From Apoderus coryli (Eukaryota; Arthropoda; Insecta; Coleoptera; Attelabidae), in NCBI GenBank assembly GCA_911728435.2, contig OU452208.1, forward strand, positions 5,456,001 through 5,520,000: a DNA stretch of 64,000 bases, read 5' to 3'. The translations under genes and the position numbers were made by a program. Below are positions 49,026 through 61,125 of this stretch, piece by piece. Position 1 is the first letter of the stretch. Each line of letters opens with the position of its first letter. The notes under the pieces are model-generated. The model was not told where the DNA came from, ran no database searches, and saw only the letters and a list, made by a program, of their open reading frames with translations.

Positions 49026-51290
49026 TGTGTCCCGTATTTTACTTACTTTATCTGAAAACCCAGTTTGTTTAAATAGTAGTATAGCACAGGCATATGGCAC
49101 TGCCTAATTACACCCAACAAAAGAGTTATTAAGCTTTACATGTTCATTAACCGTGTAATATTCTATGTAATACTGTCGACTAATTGTGTCTATTTTAATA
49201 AAGGGAAGTTACATTACGCATATTTGGAGTTGGAAAATGGTTATTTATTAGATATATACGTAGGTCGCTTCAAAAATGTTTGCAGAGTACAGTGCGACCC
49301 ATTTGTTTGCGGCTCATTATATAAAACATTAATTTGTTGTTTCATTTTTATCGGACTTTTTCCCAGCAACACAGTTACATCAATTTTAATTAGAAAATTT
49401 TCAGGAACACATATTAAAATAAAATAAAAATGTACACGCGTATGTAGTAGTGCCAAATTTAAATAGAAAAATATAAAGATATAATGATTTTGTAGCCAAA
49501 GAAATGACCAATAATTCTATCCTTTAGTAGACCCTACCAAACGTACATTTTTTGTAAATATTGCTTCTTTACGTTTTTGACGAAATCTGGATCCTCAGCA
49601 GACCAGGAACGGCAATTTTGATTTGAAACCACCAGATTTGGAGTAAATGAAACTTCAACAATGAATAAGATTTCTTTCAAACAATTATCATTACAAGGGG
49701 TATGAATTCATCAGTTTGGTACAATGCCTTAAATTGTTGCCAAATATTTCATGGTAATCCACGATGGCATACGCAAATTTTCAAATTATGTAGTTTTTTT
49801 TTGTGGATTATGAAGTAAATTTTTAAACACAAATTACTCCAAAAATTAAGCATTTTATCAAAATAAAAGAACCTTTTTTAAGCAAATTACGTTTTTTTTT
49901 CTTAATATGAACTCAAAAAGTGAAATATTCCAGCAGACAACAAATTTGGGGTGTTATTTCTCCCCGCCCCTTCTAGTTTGATACGCTCGTGACTATAATT
50001 GTCGAAATACTATTGGTTGGACTTATTAAGAATTAAATATCAAATACTTCTTTCTCGAACACTTTAAGTGAGTAGATCCATACGGTAAGCGAGGCACATC
50101 CTACCAAATTAACACAGCGCTGCCCCGGATGAGGTACAGCCTACTAAATTTATACAGAGTCGCCTCCCGTTGGTTTGAGTCGCGAGCTTTCGATAACGGT
50201 GCATCTGATTACTATATATCAAGCCAACGCGGTGTTGCCGGATGTATTTATTTCTCTCTAAGCGTTAGGGACATTTTTATATTCGTCACAATATTCACAA
50301 AAAAACATCATCAGGGGCTAATTTTGAACGCCCTATTAAAATGCGTTTGCGGACCGGATCTATGTTTATAGGATCATTTTTTCTTAAAACTCACTGTTAA
50401 TTTGTAATAATGGAAAGGTGTTTACCGTATGCTTTTAGTTTTGTCCACGGTACTTCAGAAAGATGTATACATATGATGAACGTATACTTGTTGACAACAC
50501 AAATACTCTAAATCCTACACTGTACGTAATTTATTTCTCGTTAATTTCCAATCATTGATGTAGTGTTTAGTTCGGGAAATATTTAAATAGGATTAATTTA
50601 ATCCATGTGGATTTTAGCTGTACCGTTCTATAAAATATTTAATGGTTAATTGCTTAATTCATACAGTAATAGAGCTTTTAAAATTGATAATGTTATCTTT
50701 ATTTTCTTTTTCCAATTAATATAGATATTTTATTTACATTGTGTCTCACTGGATATTTTTGCATGAAAAGCAAGATCACAATTTTTATTATTATTACATT
50801 ACAATAATGGAAAAATATTTAATAATACAAAAACAATTATTTAAAAAAAACATAAGTTTATGTCATATTGTCATACCCGGTATATTGTAATTAAAAATAT
50901 TGCATCCGGTGGAACGAGGTATTTTACGCTGATTTAATAATTTATCAAAGTTCATTACTCTAACATCTACAAAATAGACAAATTGCTGATTCAACAAAAA
51001 ACGGTACGGCCGACGCTAAGAATAGACAATTTGATTGGTCGATATTCGAAAGAGTGGAAAAAAGAAAAGATAAAAATTTTTGCGCAACAGGAAAAACGGG
51101 GTCTTTTCTCCAACTTTCGGGAAGTGAACTTTGAGCCTTAGAAGCGATAAAAAGCACGATCTTCCTAGTCGAAGCGTGTCTTTAAGTTTTTTTAACGCGA
51201 ATTAATATTATTAGTAGGTACCTATATTAAATATTTATAATTTTGAACATTTTGTTTAAACTGAGATCAGCTGCGTCCAAGATGATGATT
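49026..51290. other. Spacer, 2.3 kb
   Basis: No gene recognised. CCTACCAAATTAACACAG and CCTACTAAATTTATACAG (50101 and 50138) form a short imperfect direct repeat. Frames of 65-95 codons have no motif. Confidence 0.4.
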
Positions 51291-51660
51291 GCTGGTAAAC
51301 GGGTCGAATACAATTTTGAAGTCATTGAAGTATTTTTCCTGGAGTAGCCTACTCGTAGTATTCCAAATTGTTTTTACAGTTGCTTCTTTATATTCAGTTC
51401 TATGTCAGCTTTTCTCATATTTACCGCATAATCTTTCAATATATTATCATTGATTGCATCGTTAGATGCAATACCAAATCTCAGCGACATTTTTAAACCA
51501 GTTGTCAGTTTGACGTTTAATTACTTTTTAATAAAAAAAAAAACACCAAACTGAAAACACCACAGTTATAGTATTATCGCTGTAATCCAAAGGTGATTGG
51601 ATGAAATTTGACACATGACTTAAAATTAAGTAATTTGATTGGGAAAAAAATTATCATTAC
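51291..51660 (-). mobile_element. Crypton-type element, copy 2, inverted 5' fragment
   Basis: The complement matches 44965-45460 of copy 1: ACTTAATTTTAAGTCATGTG, GTGTTTTCAGTTTGGTG, CGTCAAACTGACAACTGG and CTACGAGTAGGCTACTCCAG. About 130 bp of the N-terminal coding part are missing. It keeps the ATG (complement of 51488-51490) that copy 1 has lost. No 3' half is present. Confidence 0.82.
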
Positions 51661-51699
51661 AATACAAGCATGCAGCGTCTTGGTCTTCTTCGTCAGCTG

Positions 51700-52395
51700 A
51701 AAATGGTTCTTCGTTTGAGCTGCTATCGTCTACAATAACCTCTTTTGCGATTTGATTTTGCTTGCGAAGTGATCTTTTGCGTTCTTTTTCCATTTTTTCG
51801 GCAATAATTAATTTTGCGTTTTCTAATTCTGGGGTTGTAGGTATTCGTTTCTCCGTAACTACCAGTTTTTCTTTTCTTATTTTGTGGTAAAGCTGCTGCT
51901 TTAGGGAGGGGCATAATATCTAGACATGAAATAGTCCTCGAAGTAGAAATGTTGTCCTTGGCTACTGGGGCTTCAGATGGCTTGTTTTCGTCGTTTTCTA
52001 TTAAAGGTTACCTCTGCGAGCGCAAACAGGTGTTCTGGAAAAAACATCTGGATTCAATGAATAAACCCCTGTAGAACGAGATGCATTTTCTGCATTTTTT
52101 ACTGTTGCCGCTTTTGCATATGCTTTACGGAAAATTCCGATATGAAACTGGGAAACTACTCGCCCGGAATGAGTTTTTAACCAAATGTGTATTTCTTGAT
52201 TGTAATATTCTGTCAATAAGCCAAAGAACGCTACGTCGAGTGGCGGCAAACAAATCAGTATGATCCCATTTTCCTTAGCAAACTCTTGAGCTTCCAAATG
52301 TTTATGGCTTGCATGCCCATCAAGTACTAAAACTATTTTGTCTTTTGGGATAATGGAAATCATCGACATTAATGTGTTTCGGGGGACCATTTACA
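51700..52395 (-). pseudogene. pogo/jerky-type DDE transposase remnant
   Basis: The minus-strand frame 52001-52390 reads KIVLVLDGHASHKHLEAQEF, ENGIILICLPPLDVAFFG, YNQEIHIWLKTHSGRVVSQF, FRKAYAKAATVKNAENASRS and TGVYSLNPDVF. LDGH-SH holds the second catalytic Asp; the family normally has about eight residues (x-TTH-x-Q) between LPP and PLD, lost here. A later frame (51723-51914) has MPLPKAAALPQNKKRKTG, the basic tail of such proteins. The DNA-binding domain and first Asp are missing. Confidence 0.8.
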
Positions 52396-52414
52396 AAGTA
52401 TCCCGAGATGATCA

Positions 52415-52530
52415 ATAAGGGTGGGCAGAAATTCTGGGGGACGAGATAATCAAGCCTACCTTGATTGAAGAAAACCTGACTCTTGACGGCTATTTAGAAC
52501 TTATAGAAAATGTAAATTCCATTAATCTCT
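52415..52530 (+). pseudogene. IS630-like transposase scrap
   Basis: RVWAEILGDEIIKPTLIEEN, then LTLDGYLELIENV: the NVW-GI-G--I-GP-----L-G--YL-LL stretch that lies between the first and second catalytic Asp of IS630-like transposases. Nothing else of the element was recognised. Confidence 0.5.
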
Positions 52531-53817
52531 CATTCGCTAGAAAATCAGACTGATGAAGGCGGAAATTACGCAGGAAGAAGAAAATTTGGATTTCCAATAA
52601 GATAGAGCTCTTCCTCAATTTTTAACGCAACTGGACTGACATTTATAAGACTCAGCCGGAAGGCATTTTTTGATACTCGAATAACTCGAGCCTGTAGTAC
52701 GATATCTCGGGAATCATTATGAAAAGCTCGGCAAGAATTTGAAAACTGACTGTATTATTGTTTAGACAATACTGGAGCTCACTTTGAGCGTTTAGTGTAC
52801 TTAAAATGGATGATATTTAAAAGTGTAAAGTTGGGGGTGAAGACAAAAATCAAACAACCGTGGTTTTGAAGTTCCCCCTTCAGAGCAAAATCGACGTGTT
52901 TAGATGACAAGTATCCGGAATACTGGATGACAAGTTTTAAAATGAGAGCACTGTATATTTAAACGTGGTGTAGCTCTAGATCTATACAACTGTCAGGGAT
53001 ATTTGACTGGTAAAAATGCTTGTCTTTCATATGGGCGAGAAATATTTCCCAGATAAAAAATTTCCATAAAAGCAGAACATAAAAATGTAAGTTTTTAGTA
53101 AAAATATAGCATTGTCGGCATCGTCTTGCAAAAACCTTTTACGACTGAAATATTCAAATGGCTCACCTTGCCTTTTACGAAGTATAGGCACTGAAATACG
53201 TGGGCAGAACAAACAAACTGATTTTTTGGGATTGTTGTCTTTTGCTGATACATAGGTTTTTGGAAGACAGACGAACAATATCAGTTATTGTGACAAAATA
53301 TTTTTAACCTTGTTTGTTATATGCATGGGTTCACCTAAAAAATATACATGATGTCCCAGTTTTTTCTCGACAAATTTTAGGCATAAATTAAATAAAATTT
53401 GCACTTTTGGTTTAAAATTGCCCATTCTCTGACGTAACAGAAGAGTTTGCTGTATTTTTCTTACTGGTTGTACTTTTGGTTAGTGGAATATTTATATTTA
53501 TAATTATGGGGGGTTAAATTTGGGGTTGGGATACCCTGTCCCGGGTGTTCACATAACAAAGGACGCCGGCTCTCTCTCGAAAACTAATCATGTTACGGTT
53601 TTAGGATTTTTTTTGTTTCCGTAAAAGCGGACAAGGAAAATCGCTTTAGTTTCCTTAAATGTCTGCTAGAGGGCGTAAATCTAACTCTAAATTGAAAAAC
53701 ACTGATTACTTAAAAATATACTTATATTTCAAAAGAAATAAATCGACAGACTAATGTGATAAATACCTTGTATACAAATTTTGATCGTTGTTCGTGAGAA
53801 ACTGATTCATAGATGAA
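52531..53817. other. Spacer
   Basis: No gene. Frame 53027-53278 (minus) includes two Cys pairs but no known motif. Confidence 0.4.
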
Positions 53818-55235
53818 TTTTTTTTTTATTTATTTATTCTCATTAAATGTCATTACCAAAAAATGTTTACACAAGTCATATTAAATACTAAAATATTACA
53901 TAACACAATATAAAAACATAGAAATGTATATAACTTAATCAAAACAGAAAGTCAGTGCTGAGGAATTCATCAATGGAGTAAAAAGCCTGGTCAATTAAGT
54001 AGTTCTTTAATCTATTTTTGAACATTGCAAGGCAAATGATTATAGCATGTGAGAGCATAATAATTTACAGAATTTCTGCTTCTACCCAACCTCATATATT
54101 CAGGAAGAATGTCATTTTTGTTTCTGGTATTGTGGTTGTGAACTTCATCATGCTTTATTATTGTAATTATTTTTCACATACATAATTGAATTGTAGATAG
54201 AGACACGGGAGTGTAATTATTTTACATTCTTTAAATTTAGGTCTGACATCCTCTCTAAACTTTAAATCTGTCATTATTCGAACCACTCGTCTTTGGATTG
54301 CGAATACCCGACTCGCATGACAAGAGTGTCTTCAAATTGACAAAGCATATGAAGCCACACTGTGAAAAAGGCCATAATATGCTGATTTCAAAACATTAGA
54401 AGAGACTTCACCCTTCAAGCTTCGCAACATGAACACAACCTTAGACAACTTGGCAATGGTAACCTCGACATGACCCGCCCAGGTTAGCTTTTGTTCCAAA
54501 ATGACACCCAAAAACTTTACCAGACCATCAGAAACAGCAACATCCGTCTCACGTAATGTAAATATTTTAGTAGCTGTTTTATTGGCATTCATACAGAGTT
54601 TGTTAGGTGCAAACCAGTCAGCAGCCCTCGACTGTGAATTAGTCATACTTGAGGCCAGAACATCACTCGACAGTTCAACATCGACAATAGTTGAATCGTC
54701 TGCAAACAATGTCAGGTCAGAGCATGGCAGATGTAGCGGTAAATCATTAATGAAAATCAAAAACAATAGAGGTCCCAGCACCGAGCCCTGTGGGACTCCA
54801 CAAGAGCTCAACAAGGGCTGAGAAGACTTTGACTCAAACATCGTTACAACATTCCTACCAGTGAGATAGGAACTCAGCAAACGAATCGAATTCGCACTCA
54901 TGCCGTACCGCTCCAGTTTACCCAACAAGATATCGTGTGAGACGCAATCAAATGCCTTTGTTAAATCAAGAAAAGAAGCCCCCACAAGCCTTCTACTCTC
55001 AAAAGCGGTTATAACGCTATGTATAAAATTTTCTATAGCTGAAACGGTGTTAATTTTCGGTCTAAATCCAAATTGTTTCGGAGAAAATAAATTATTTCTT
55101 TCAAAATTAATTGTTTAAAGAGCATCTTTTCAAAAATTTTGCCTAGAACAGGCACTATAGAAATAGGGCGATAGTTGTTCAATTCATCTGGATTACTTTT
55201 ATTTAAAAAAAAATGCATTTTAATTCAGTTCACGT
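53818..55235 (-). mobile_element. Jockey/CR1-like LINE, minus strand, 5'-truncated
   Basis: 3' end at an AATAAATAAATAAAAAAAAA tail (53818-53840 in complement), coding remnants from 55218 down to about 53940, cut off at the 5' side in the RT fingers. Confidence 0.85.
53940..55218 (-). pseudogene. LINE reverse transcriptase, frameshifted
   Basis: FLNKSNPDELNNYRPISIVP and VLGKIFEKMLFKQL (55033-55218), then a frameshift, FGFRPKINTVSAIENF, then 54332-54985 with GASFLDLTKAFDCVSHDILL (motif A), SSCGVPQGSVLGPLLFLIFI (motif B), LFADDSTIVDVE (motif C) and LCMNANKTATKIF. Downstream in worn frames are RLKNYLIDQAFYSIDEFLS near 53960-54010. Catalytic FADD is intact; the frameshift near 55080 and stops after 54332 kill it. 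Confidence 0.87.
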
Positions 55236-55944
55236 TGTTTGAAAACGTTAGAGGCGAGATCTACTTCTCTATTTCAAAAACAAAAGACGGTGCCAGTACT
55301 TTTTTGGTACACTCTGTACACGAGAATTTATTCATCAACCGAGGGGTGGGTGGCTATTTATTGGAGTCCATGTATTTTGCTATCATTTAAAAATATCGCC
55401 GTAATATTACTATCCCACATTTTAATGATTTTGTAATTTGTAATTATTATCAATGTCAAATGTATTTTAATTGTTAATTTATATTTACCAATTAATTTGC
55501 ATGAAAATATATTTGAAATCCGATTCTAATATATTCTGCTGGGTATAATAGTTATGTAGTTATTTTGATCATGCCAGTAAATGAAGCGATGAAAAATTGC
55601 ATAATTAGAGTGGGCTAAATTATGGCATAAATGGCATTACGCACGTTCAAACTTCGATATGATGTAGCTGCTTCTTACCCTAAAAGTGTAAAGTGCTCAG
55701 GCCGATCGGGTGTAGCAGGTGATGCTGTCAATTATGTTGCTTATCTACCTTTTTTATCAGGACCGAACTTAGTATAGTTTGTTTTTTTGATTACTATTAA
55801 GAAACTTTAGAGAAATTCACTACTTCAGAATGAAGTTGAAATTGACTTAATCTTTATACTGGTATACTTTAAAACAAAAACTAGAAAATAATTCTTCAAC
55901 TGTGTAAAATCTTCTAAGTCCAAAAAAACAAATTTAAATATTTA
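55236..55944. other. Spacer
   Basis: No gene recognised. Confidence 0.4.
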
Positions 55945-56600
55945 ATTAACTTTATACAATTGGTACCTCTAGACCATACCAAAGCTACAACGAATCTAAC
56001 TTAGAAAGTCCGATTGTATTTCCAAATTGCTTCATAAAATTGAGAAGTAGGTACTATAGACTGAACATAGCCAATAAGAAGAAGGTATTTTAAAATACGC
56101 CCCTATAAAATCCGTAGTTTACGTTTTAGAAATAGAATACATTTTTATGTCGACTGTAATGATGAGTTATTACTAATTATATTTCAACTTAATGCCGATA
56201 TTCCTTTCACTGTAGATCCGAACACATTCCACTCTCATATACTAAAACTACAATAAGTTTAAAATATGATTTCGCAACTCTAATGAAAGTATTTTACTAG
56301 CAATAAAAAAGAACCGCCCAAGAATCAGCCAATTCTGATTCAGATATTGGGAGGTAAAAAAAAGCTTTGTAGGTAATATCGCACTTTGTTGAATCTTACA
56401 ACTAATTTATTAATTTAAACAATTTAAAGGTTTTGAAGGTGTCTCGACAACGACACTAAAACATGTGGTTATCCTTTCCAATATATGCATTTATATTTCT
56501 AAAAACTCATAAAACAAACCTAATATTCTCGACTAGAAAACGGCCCTTTTCTAGGTAGGTGTCAATTCCTTTATCACATTGGAAAAGGCACCAGAGATAA
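55945..56600 (+). repeat. Repeat family X, copy 3, diverged
   Basis: AACTTTATACAATTGGTACC, CGAATCTAACTTAGAAAGTC, GAGAAGTAGGTACTATAGAC, CATTTTTATGTCGACTGTAA, then after a gap ATGTGGTTATCCTTTCCAAT and AAAACTCATAAAACAAACCT. Same block order as copy 1 with more substitutions and a missing middle. Confidence 0.8.
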
Positions 56601-57399
56601 TAGGTTTAGGTTTAGATACGCACTTAAAACTTTTAGAGACATTTGGTAACAAGCCATTTAAAATAATATTTAAAAAAATCTTGGAAACAGTGCTTTTCCA
56701 GACGTATGTTTATGGGAACTTTTTCCCCCTTCAAAATTGCGCCGTCATTTTGAAACAACCTGTATATTTTATTAGATAATAAAAGTATGAACATATTACA
56801 CAATAATAGAAATCAACACCTCAGCACAATATTGGTCTTTGCATTTTCCAAGCTCAACAAATAATGTGCACAGATATTTCCAATGTGGAAATTTATAACA
56901 TCAAAACGGACATTTAGCACATAACATTTTTGCAATATAAGGTTATTTTCATTCGAGGATAAATGGTTTTTCAAACGGTGGAAGTACTTTTGAAAATGCT
57001 TATTTTTATTTTTCAGTTAGACAGATGGTGTTTGTGAAATTTACTGCTTGCATTTTGAGTGTGAATTATTTCGATTAATTTATAGCTCATATACCTATTA
57101 GCATGTTTTGATATAAATATTATGGCCTGTCAATAGGAAATATACAGTAAGCACCGAAAGTCACACATAAATTCCAAACAATTAGAAGGAAAATTTTAAG
57201 TTGCCCATATTTTGACGGATCAGAAAAATATACAGAGTCGATCGTGAAGTAAATCATCGCAATTGCGTATTTATGTTTTTCTTATGGAGCTCCCCCATAA
57301 TAATAATAATAAAAAGCTCTATTGTAAAAACAAACATTTTACAAAAGGGGAAGTTAAATTTTATACCTCCTAACTTAACCTAGGTATCAATCATAATAC
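56601..57399. other. Spacer
   Basis: No gene; contains a (TAA)n run near 57297-57312. Confidence 0.4.
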
Positions 57400-57720
57400 A
57401 GGGTGTCCCAAAAAACATGGGTCAATTTAAACCACAGATTCCTTGAACAAAATGAAGTGCACTTTTATCATTCCATTTTCCATTTTACGGCCCCATGTCC
57501 GATATACAGAGTGTCAAAGTTTGACTTTGAAAAAACATTTTTCTTAGTAACGAGCCTTCTAATCATCGCATTTGTATGAAACTTCGTACATTAATATTAC
57601 TATTTTAGCCGCATGCTTTGAAGGTGGAAAAAGTTAGAAAACATGCTACTTCATTTAAATGACGGGGGGTTTGGTACTCTCTGACCCCCTAATTTTTTTC
57701 AACTACGACAATGACCTCAA
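57400..57720 (+). mobile_element. GGGTGTCCC-type repeat
   Basis: Starts ACAGGGTGTCCCAAAAAACA and includes a TTACGGCCCCATGTCCGATA and a GGGGGGTTTGGTACTCTCTG block, resembling the terminal part of an IS630-like or related insect element. No transposase is attached. Confidence 0.4.
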
Positions 57721-59147
57721 GACTACATTTTTTTAGAAAAACAATTTATTTACAAACATTTTGCTGTCGTTCATAAAAGTCGATAAGATTATTATGGTTT
57801 TCTGAGATAATTTGATAAATGTCAGATGTTTTGTCACAAAATTGGATTTAAAAACGAATTATTTTTCGTTTAATCAGATGTTGATTAATGTCCGTAACGT
57901 AATTTACTGTCAAACACAAATTTTCTTTGTAAATTCCACATTAAGTCTTCGCCATACCATATGATGTCCATCCGATTATATTTAGATTTTTTATTAGATT
58001 AATCTGAGAAAATATCACGTTGCCAGAAATTATTTGTTTCATTCATATTATATTTATTTGCAAACTCTAATCATTAACCCACTAGTTTTGCCAGTCCCTG
58101 TAGTTATTTGATTATATATCGGCATCCTTTAACAAGCATGATGTATTATACGTCTTATATACGAGGGAGAAATGTATCAAAAAAACGGTATAATCGTTAA
58201 ATTTATATATTATAAATTGGGAATGGAAACACTATACCTGTAGAACTGTACAATGAGAACATACCTTTTCTTCGTGGCTTTTTTAGGGTCGTCGGCCAGC
58301 GCTCTCGTAAAGGCGTTTTTTTAGCCTGGGAAAGGTCAAAGTGAGGTGGACACTAAGGAGATTGAGAGAGTTGTTTTCATCTGTACTTTTCGCGAAATAA
58401 ATGCAGGAAATGTATAAAGATGTGGCCTACAGTTTCTGGCTGACTCTAAATAGTTGTAACGCAGTAAACTGTCAAAAATCCTCGTCTTCTATTTTAGCTA
58501 CTCTAGCAGAAAAAATGTTAGCCATTCTAAAAGTCCAGTCGAAAAATTATAACAAAGAAATTCAAGTTTCCTAAATCCAATAAAATGTGGACACAATATT
58601 TTTTAATATTTTTTTAACGTACCTAACTAGATTTGTAGTAATTTAATTAAAAGATTGTTTTCGGTTCTTGAATTTTTTAGTGATGCAGACTTTTATCTTT
58701 TTACTAACATCATTTCCTTGTAGGTACTAAAAACTTTTTCAAACAGAATGCAGAAATTTGAATAATTCACAAAAAGTAAACGCTAGCATTGCGATTCCAG
58801 AAAGAATAAAAATGATGGTTACCTAGCTTTACCTTTCCATATACATATATTTCTCTCTACTGTGGTAGTTAAAAAGTTGAAGAAACATTTATCTCAATAA
58901 CACTAAAAGTTTTATCTCTCACTTTCCAAAGTATACCTCTCCAGACGATGAGGGTGCATTTCTAACGATGCAATGTCTGTAAGAATATTTGTCATTATTA
59001 AAAAGGCATTTCCTGCATATAAGCTTATAGCCGAAGAATAATAACTAATGATTTATTAAATTAAAAAAAAGTTATGAATGGATTGTTTTTCCAGAAAAAT
59101 TGACATCGTTTTATTTTTAGCTCTCTATACCATAATCTGCAATACAT
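57721..59147. other. Spacer
   Basis: AT-rich, no gene or repeat recognised. Confidence 0.4.
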
Positions 59148-59325
59148 ACAGGGTGATTCACGAGATTAATGAGTTAGGAAAGCTAAGCAGACTATTATTT
59201 CGAAAATTTGATCAATCCAATTTATGAAACCAGGATATTGTGCCATTTCGGTTTTACCGGAAATTGATATCAAGTTGCTTGTTTCAAATGTGACACCCTG
59301 TATATTATTAAATTTTTGGATTCCT
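59148..59325 (+). mobile_element. MITE family G copy 3
   Basis: ATACAGGGTGATTCACGAGA to GTGACACCCTGTATATTATT (inverted ends TACAGGGTG/CACCCTGTA with TA outside, 59149-59291) followed by the AAATTTTTGGATTCCTTAT extension shared with 6250-6290 and 7785-7815. Confidence 0.75.
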
Positions 59326-60440
59326 TATATGTATAATGTTCTTTGTTTATAGTTAATTAAACAAGGCGGAATATTATCTAGTAAGATTTATTAGTTAAAT
59401 ATACAAGGTGCATGGGCGTAGTGATGCCGTTACGGGCCTGTGTTCCAAGGAATTTCCACAAAATAATGCAGGTCTGTATTAAGGAAAAATCATTGATGAT
59501 GAGTACAATCGAATTCAAACGTCAGAAACCGTACTTGAGTTAGAATTTATTTTAAGGTGGTGACAAATAAAAATGCAGGTCTGTATTTGAAGAAAGTTGA
59601 TGGTGACAGCTGCAATACTAAACGTTAGGACGTGTTAATTTTGAAAGTGCATTTTTCACAAAAGCAAAAAAGAATTTGTCTACACAGTAAAGAGATTTTA
59701 AATAGGCATCAAAAACCGCAACTTTTGACTAATTTAACCAACTCTCTGTCTTGCACGGTTAAATGTTCCATTTCAGGAATCCACTTGTACATCAATTTTA
59801 GAGCATCTACTTTTCTTTGAGGAAATACAACAATCCTGTCACATTTTTTTAGTTCCGTTGGAATGCGTGATTCGCTCTCAGAAATAACATGAGCTCTTCT
59901 GAGTTTTCGTTGATGCAAGTTAACGACTTTGAACGAGTTAGATTCATTATTCGGTTTGAAATATTGTAGGTATAATTCAACTCAAAAAACCTTCTGGAGA
60001 ACTGCAAACATACTACTTTTGAAAATGGCACAGTGTTAAAGTTTAACTGACTGGGATAATATTAGAAGTCTATGAATTCCTCTTTCATCTTCTGAATTAT
60101 TGTGTAAGGTTTCTGTCGATTTACTTTTAATAAAAAGCGGAGATGTGAGACCGGAGAATGTTATTCTATTTTGCTCAATGACCTCTCTTTAGCGCTATGT
60201 ATAGCATCGACATCTTGATTGCAAAAGTGACCTGGACCCGAAAATTTAGTCGTTATTTTTTGTAAGTTCTGGTGCATTTGGACTAGATACATTAGAGCAT
60301 AACTCAAAAGACTATTTCTATTTTGTGGGACACAACTATCGCTCCATAAAATTATTTCTGTAAATTCTGGATGGTACTATCTACTAATTTCATCACAATA
60401 AAGAAATTAACACAAATTTAAAATATTTTAACAAGATTGT
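59326..60440 (-). other. Spacer with an unidentified worn frame
   Basis: Overlapping minus-strand frames at 59709-60031 (FELNYTYNISNRIMNLTRSK; ISESESRIPTELKKCDRIVV; PQRKVDALKLMYKWIPEMEH) suggest a decayed repeat-borne protein with frameshifts. I cannot name the family. A GCAGGTCTGTATT block repeats at 59469 and 59576. Confidence 0.3.
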
Positions 60441-60656
60441 ATGTCGCAACATAGAACCATGTAATACTTTTATAATAAATATTTATTTATTACAAAGTTC
60501 TATGTTTTAACATACACCCTTGATTTTCTCATGATAACTAAGGTTCTATGTTGCCTACAAGAATCATTCCAAACTTATATTACAGTATTTTTTACATAGA
60601 ACTTTGTACGATCAAAAAACAGAAAACGTAAAAAATGTTACATAGAACTTTGTAAT
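60441..60656. repeat. Cluster of an ACATAGAACTTTGTAAT motif
   Basis: Five occurrences of one 17-bp motif in both orientations: 60449-60465, 60489-60505 (inverted), about 60541-60552 (inverted, partial), 60594-60609 and 60640-60656. Confidence 0.8.
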
Positions 60657-60690
60657 ATTAGGTTGACGAAATGTATGCCGACTGTCCAAT

Positions 60691-60757
60691 CCCACCCCTG
60701 CTGGGATTCGAACCCATAACCTTCCGCATGCGAAGCAAACACTCCATCAAGTACTAA
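60691..60757 (-). tRNA. tRNA-like segment, pseudogene or SINE head
   Basis: Minus strand has a perfect B box (GGTTCGAATCC) with a GGG/CCC-type T stem (60699-60717), a CTTC/GAAG anticodon-type stem with a 7-nt loop, and an A-box-like ACTTGATGGAGTG. Position 33 is C instead of T and the acceptor stem is not closed. It is therefore a tRNA pseudogene or the head of a tRNA-derived SINE, not a working tRNA. Confidence 0.6.
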
Positions 60758-60769
60758 ATTACTACATAT

Positions 60770-61125
60770 ATTCTTATAAGACTATATAATAGGTTCCAAC
60801 TACCTAACTGGCCAAATTTTATGCGCAATTTTCTCGAGAATTATGCAGACAAATATCAAAAGTGAGCTATCGCTGTAAACCAGATAAAAATGCTTTAATG
60901 TATGATGCGATCCCTACTGCTATTTGAAAATCTAGCGGTTATGTCAACCCCTATCACAGGCCTTCATTCTAGGACTCCCTGAAACTCATACACCAAAATT
61001 TAGCTCAATTGGTTAAACCGTTTAGGCGCTATCGTGGGAGAATACGACACACACGCACAGACAGACTTCCATCTGGAGATGGTCTTAATCGTCTCAAGAA
61101 ACTTCACAATACTTTCTCTATGGGT
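60770..61125 (+). repeat. Dispersed repeat Y, copy 2, with a longer tail
   Basis: 60790-60885 matches 22625-22735. The continuation (CAATTGGTTAAACCGTTTAG, CACACGCACAGACAGACTTC) is like the 3' part of common insect SINE/LINE repeats. Confidence 0.65.

Noticed and set aside
50300..50330. CATCATCAGGGG (complement CTGATGATG) as hammerhead core
   Set aside because: No GAAA box within reach.
52530..52560. CTGATGA box as a further hammerhead
   Set aside because: No GAAAC box with a helix II at the right distance and no pairing for helix I.
59488..59535. GATGATGAG...CAAACGTC as a hammerhead
   Set aside because: Core is TTGATGA and the GAAA box is broken; pairing does not form.
60691..60757. Functional tRNA gene
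   Set aside because: No closed acceptor stem, C at the U33 position, and position among dispersed repeats.
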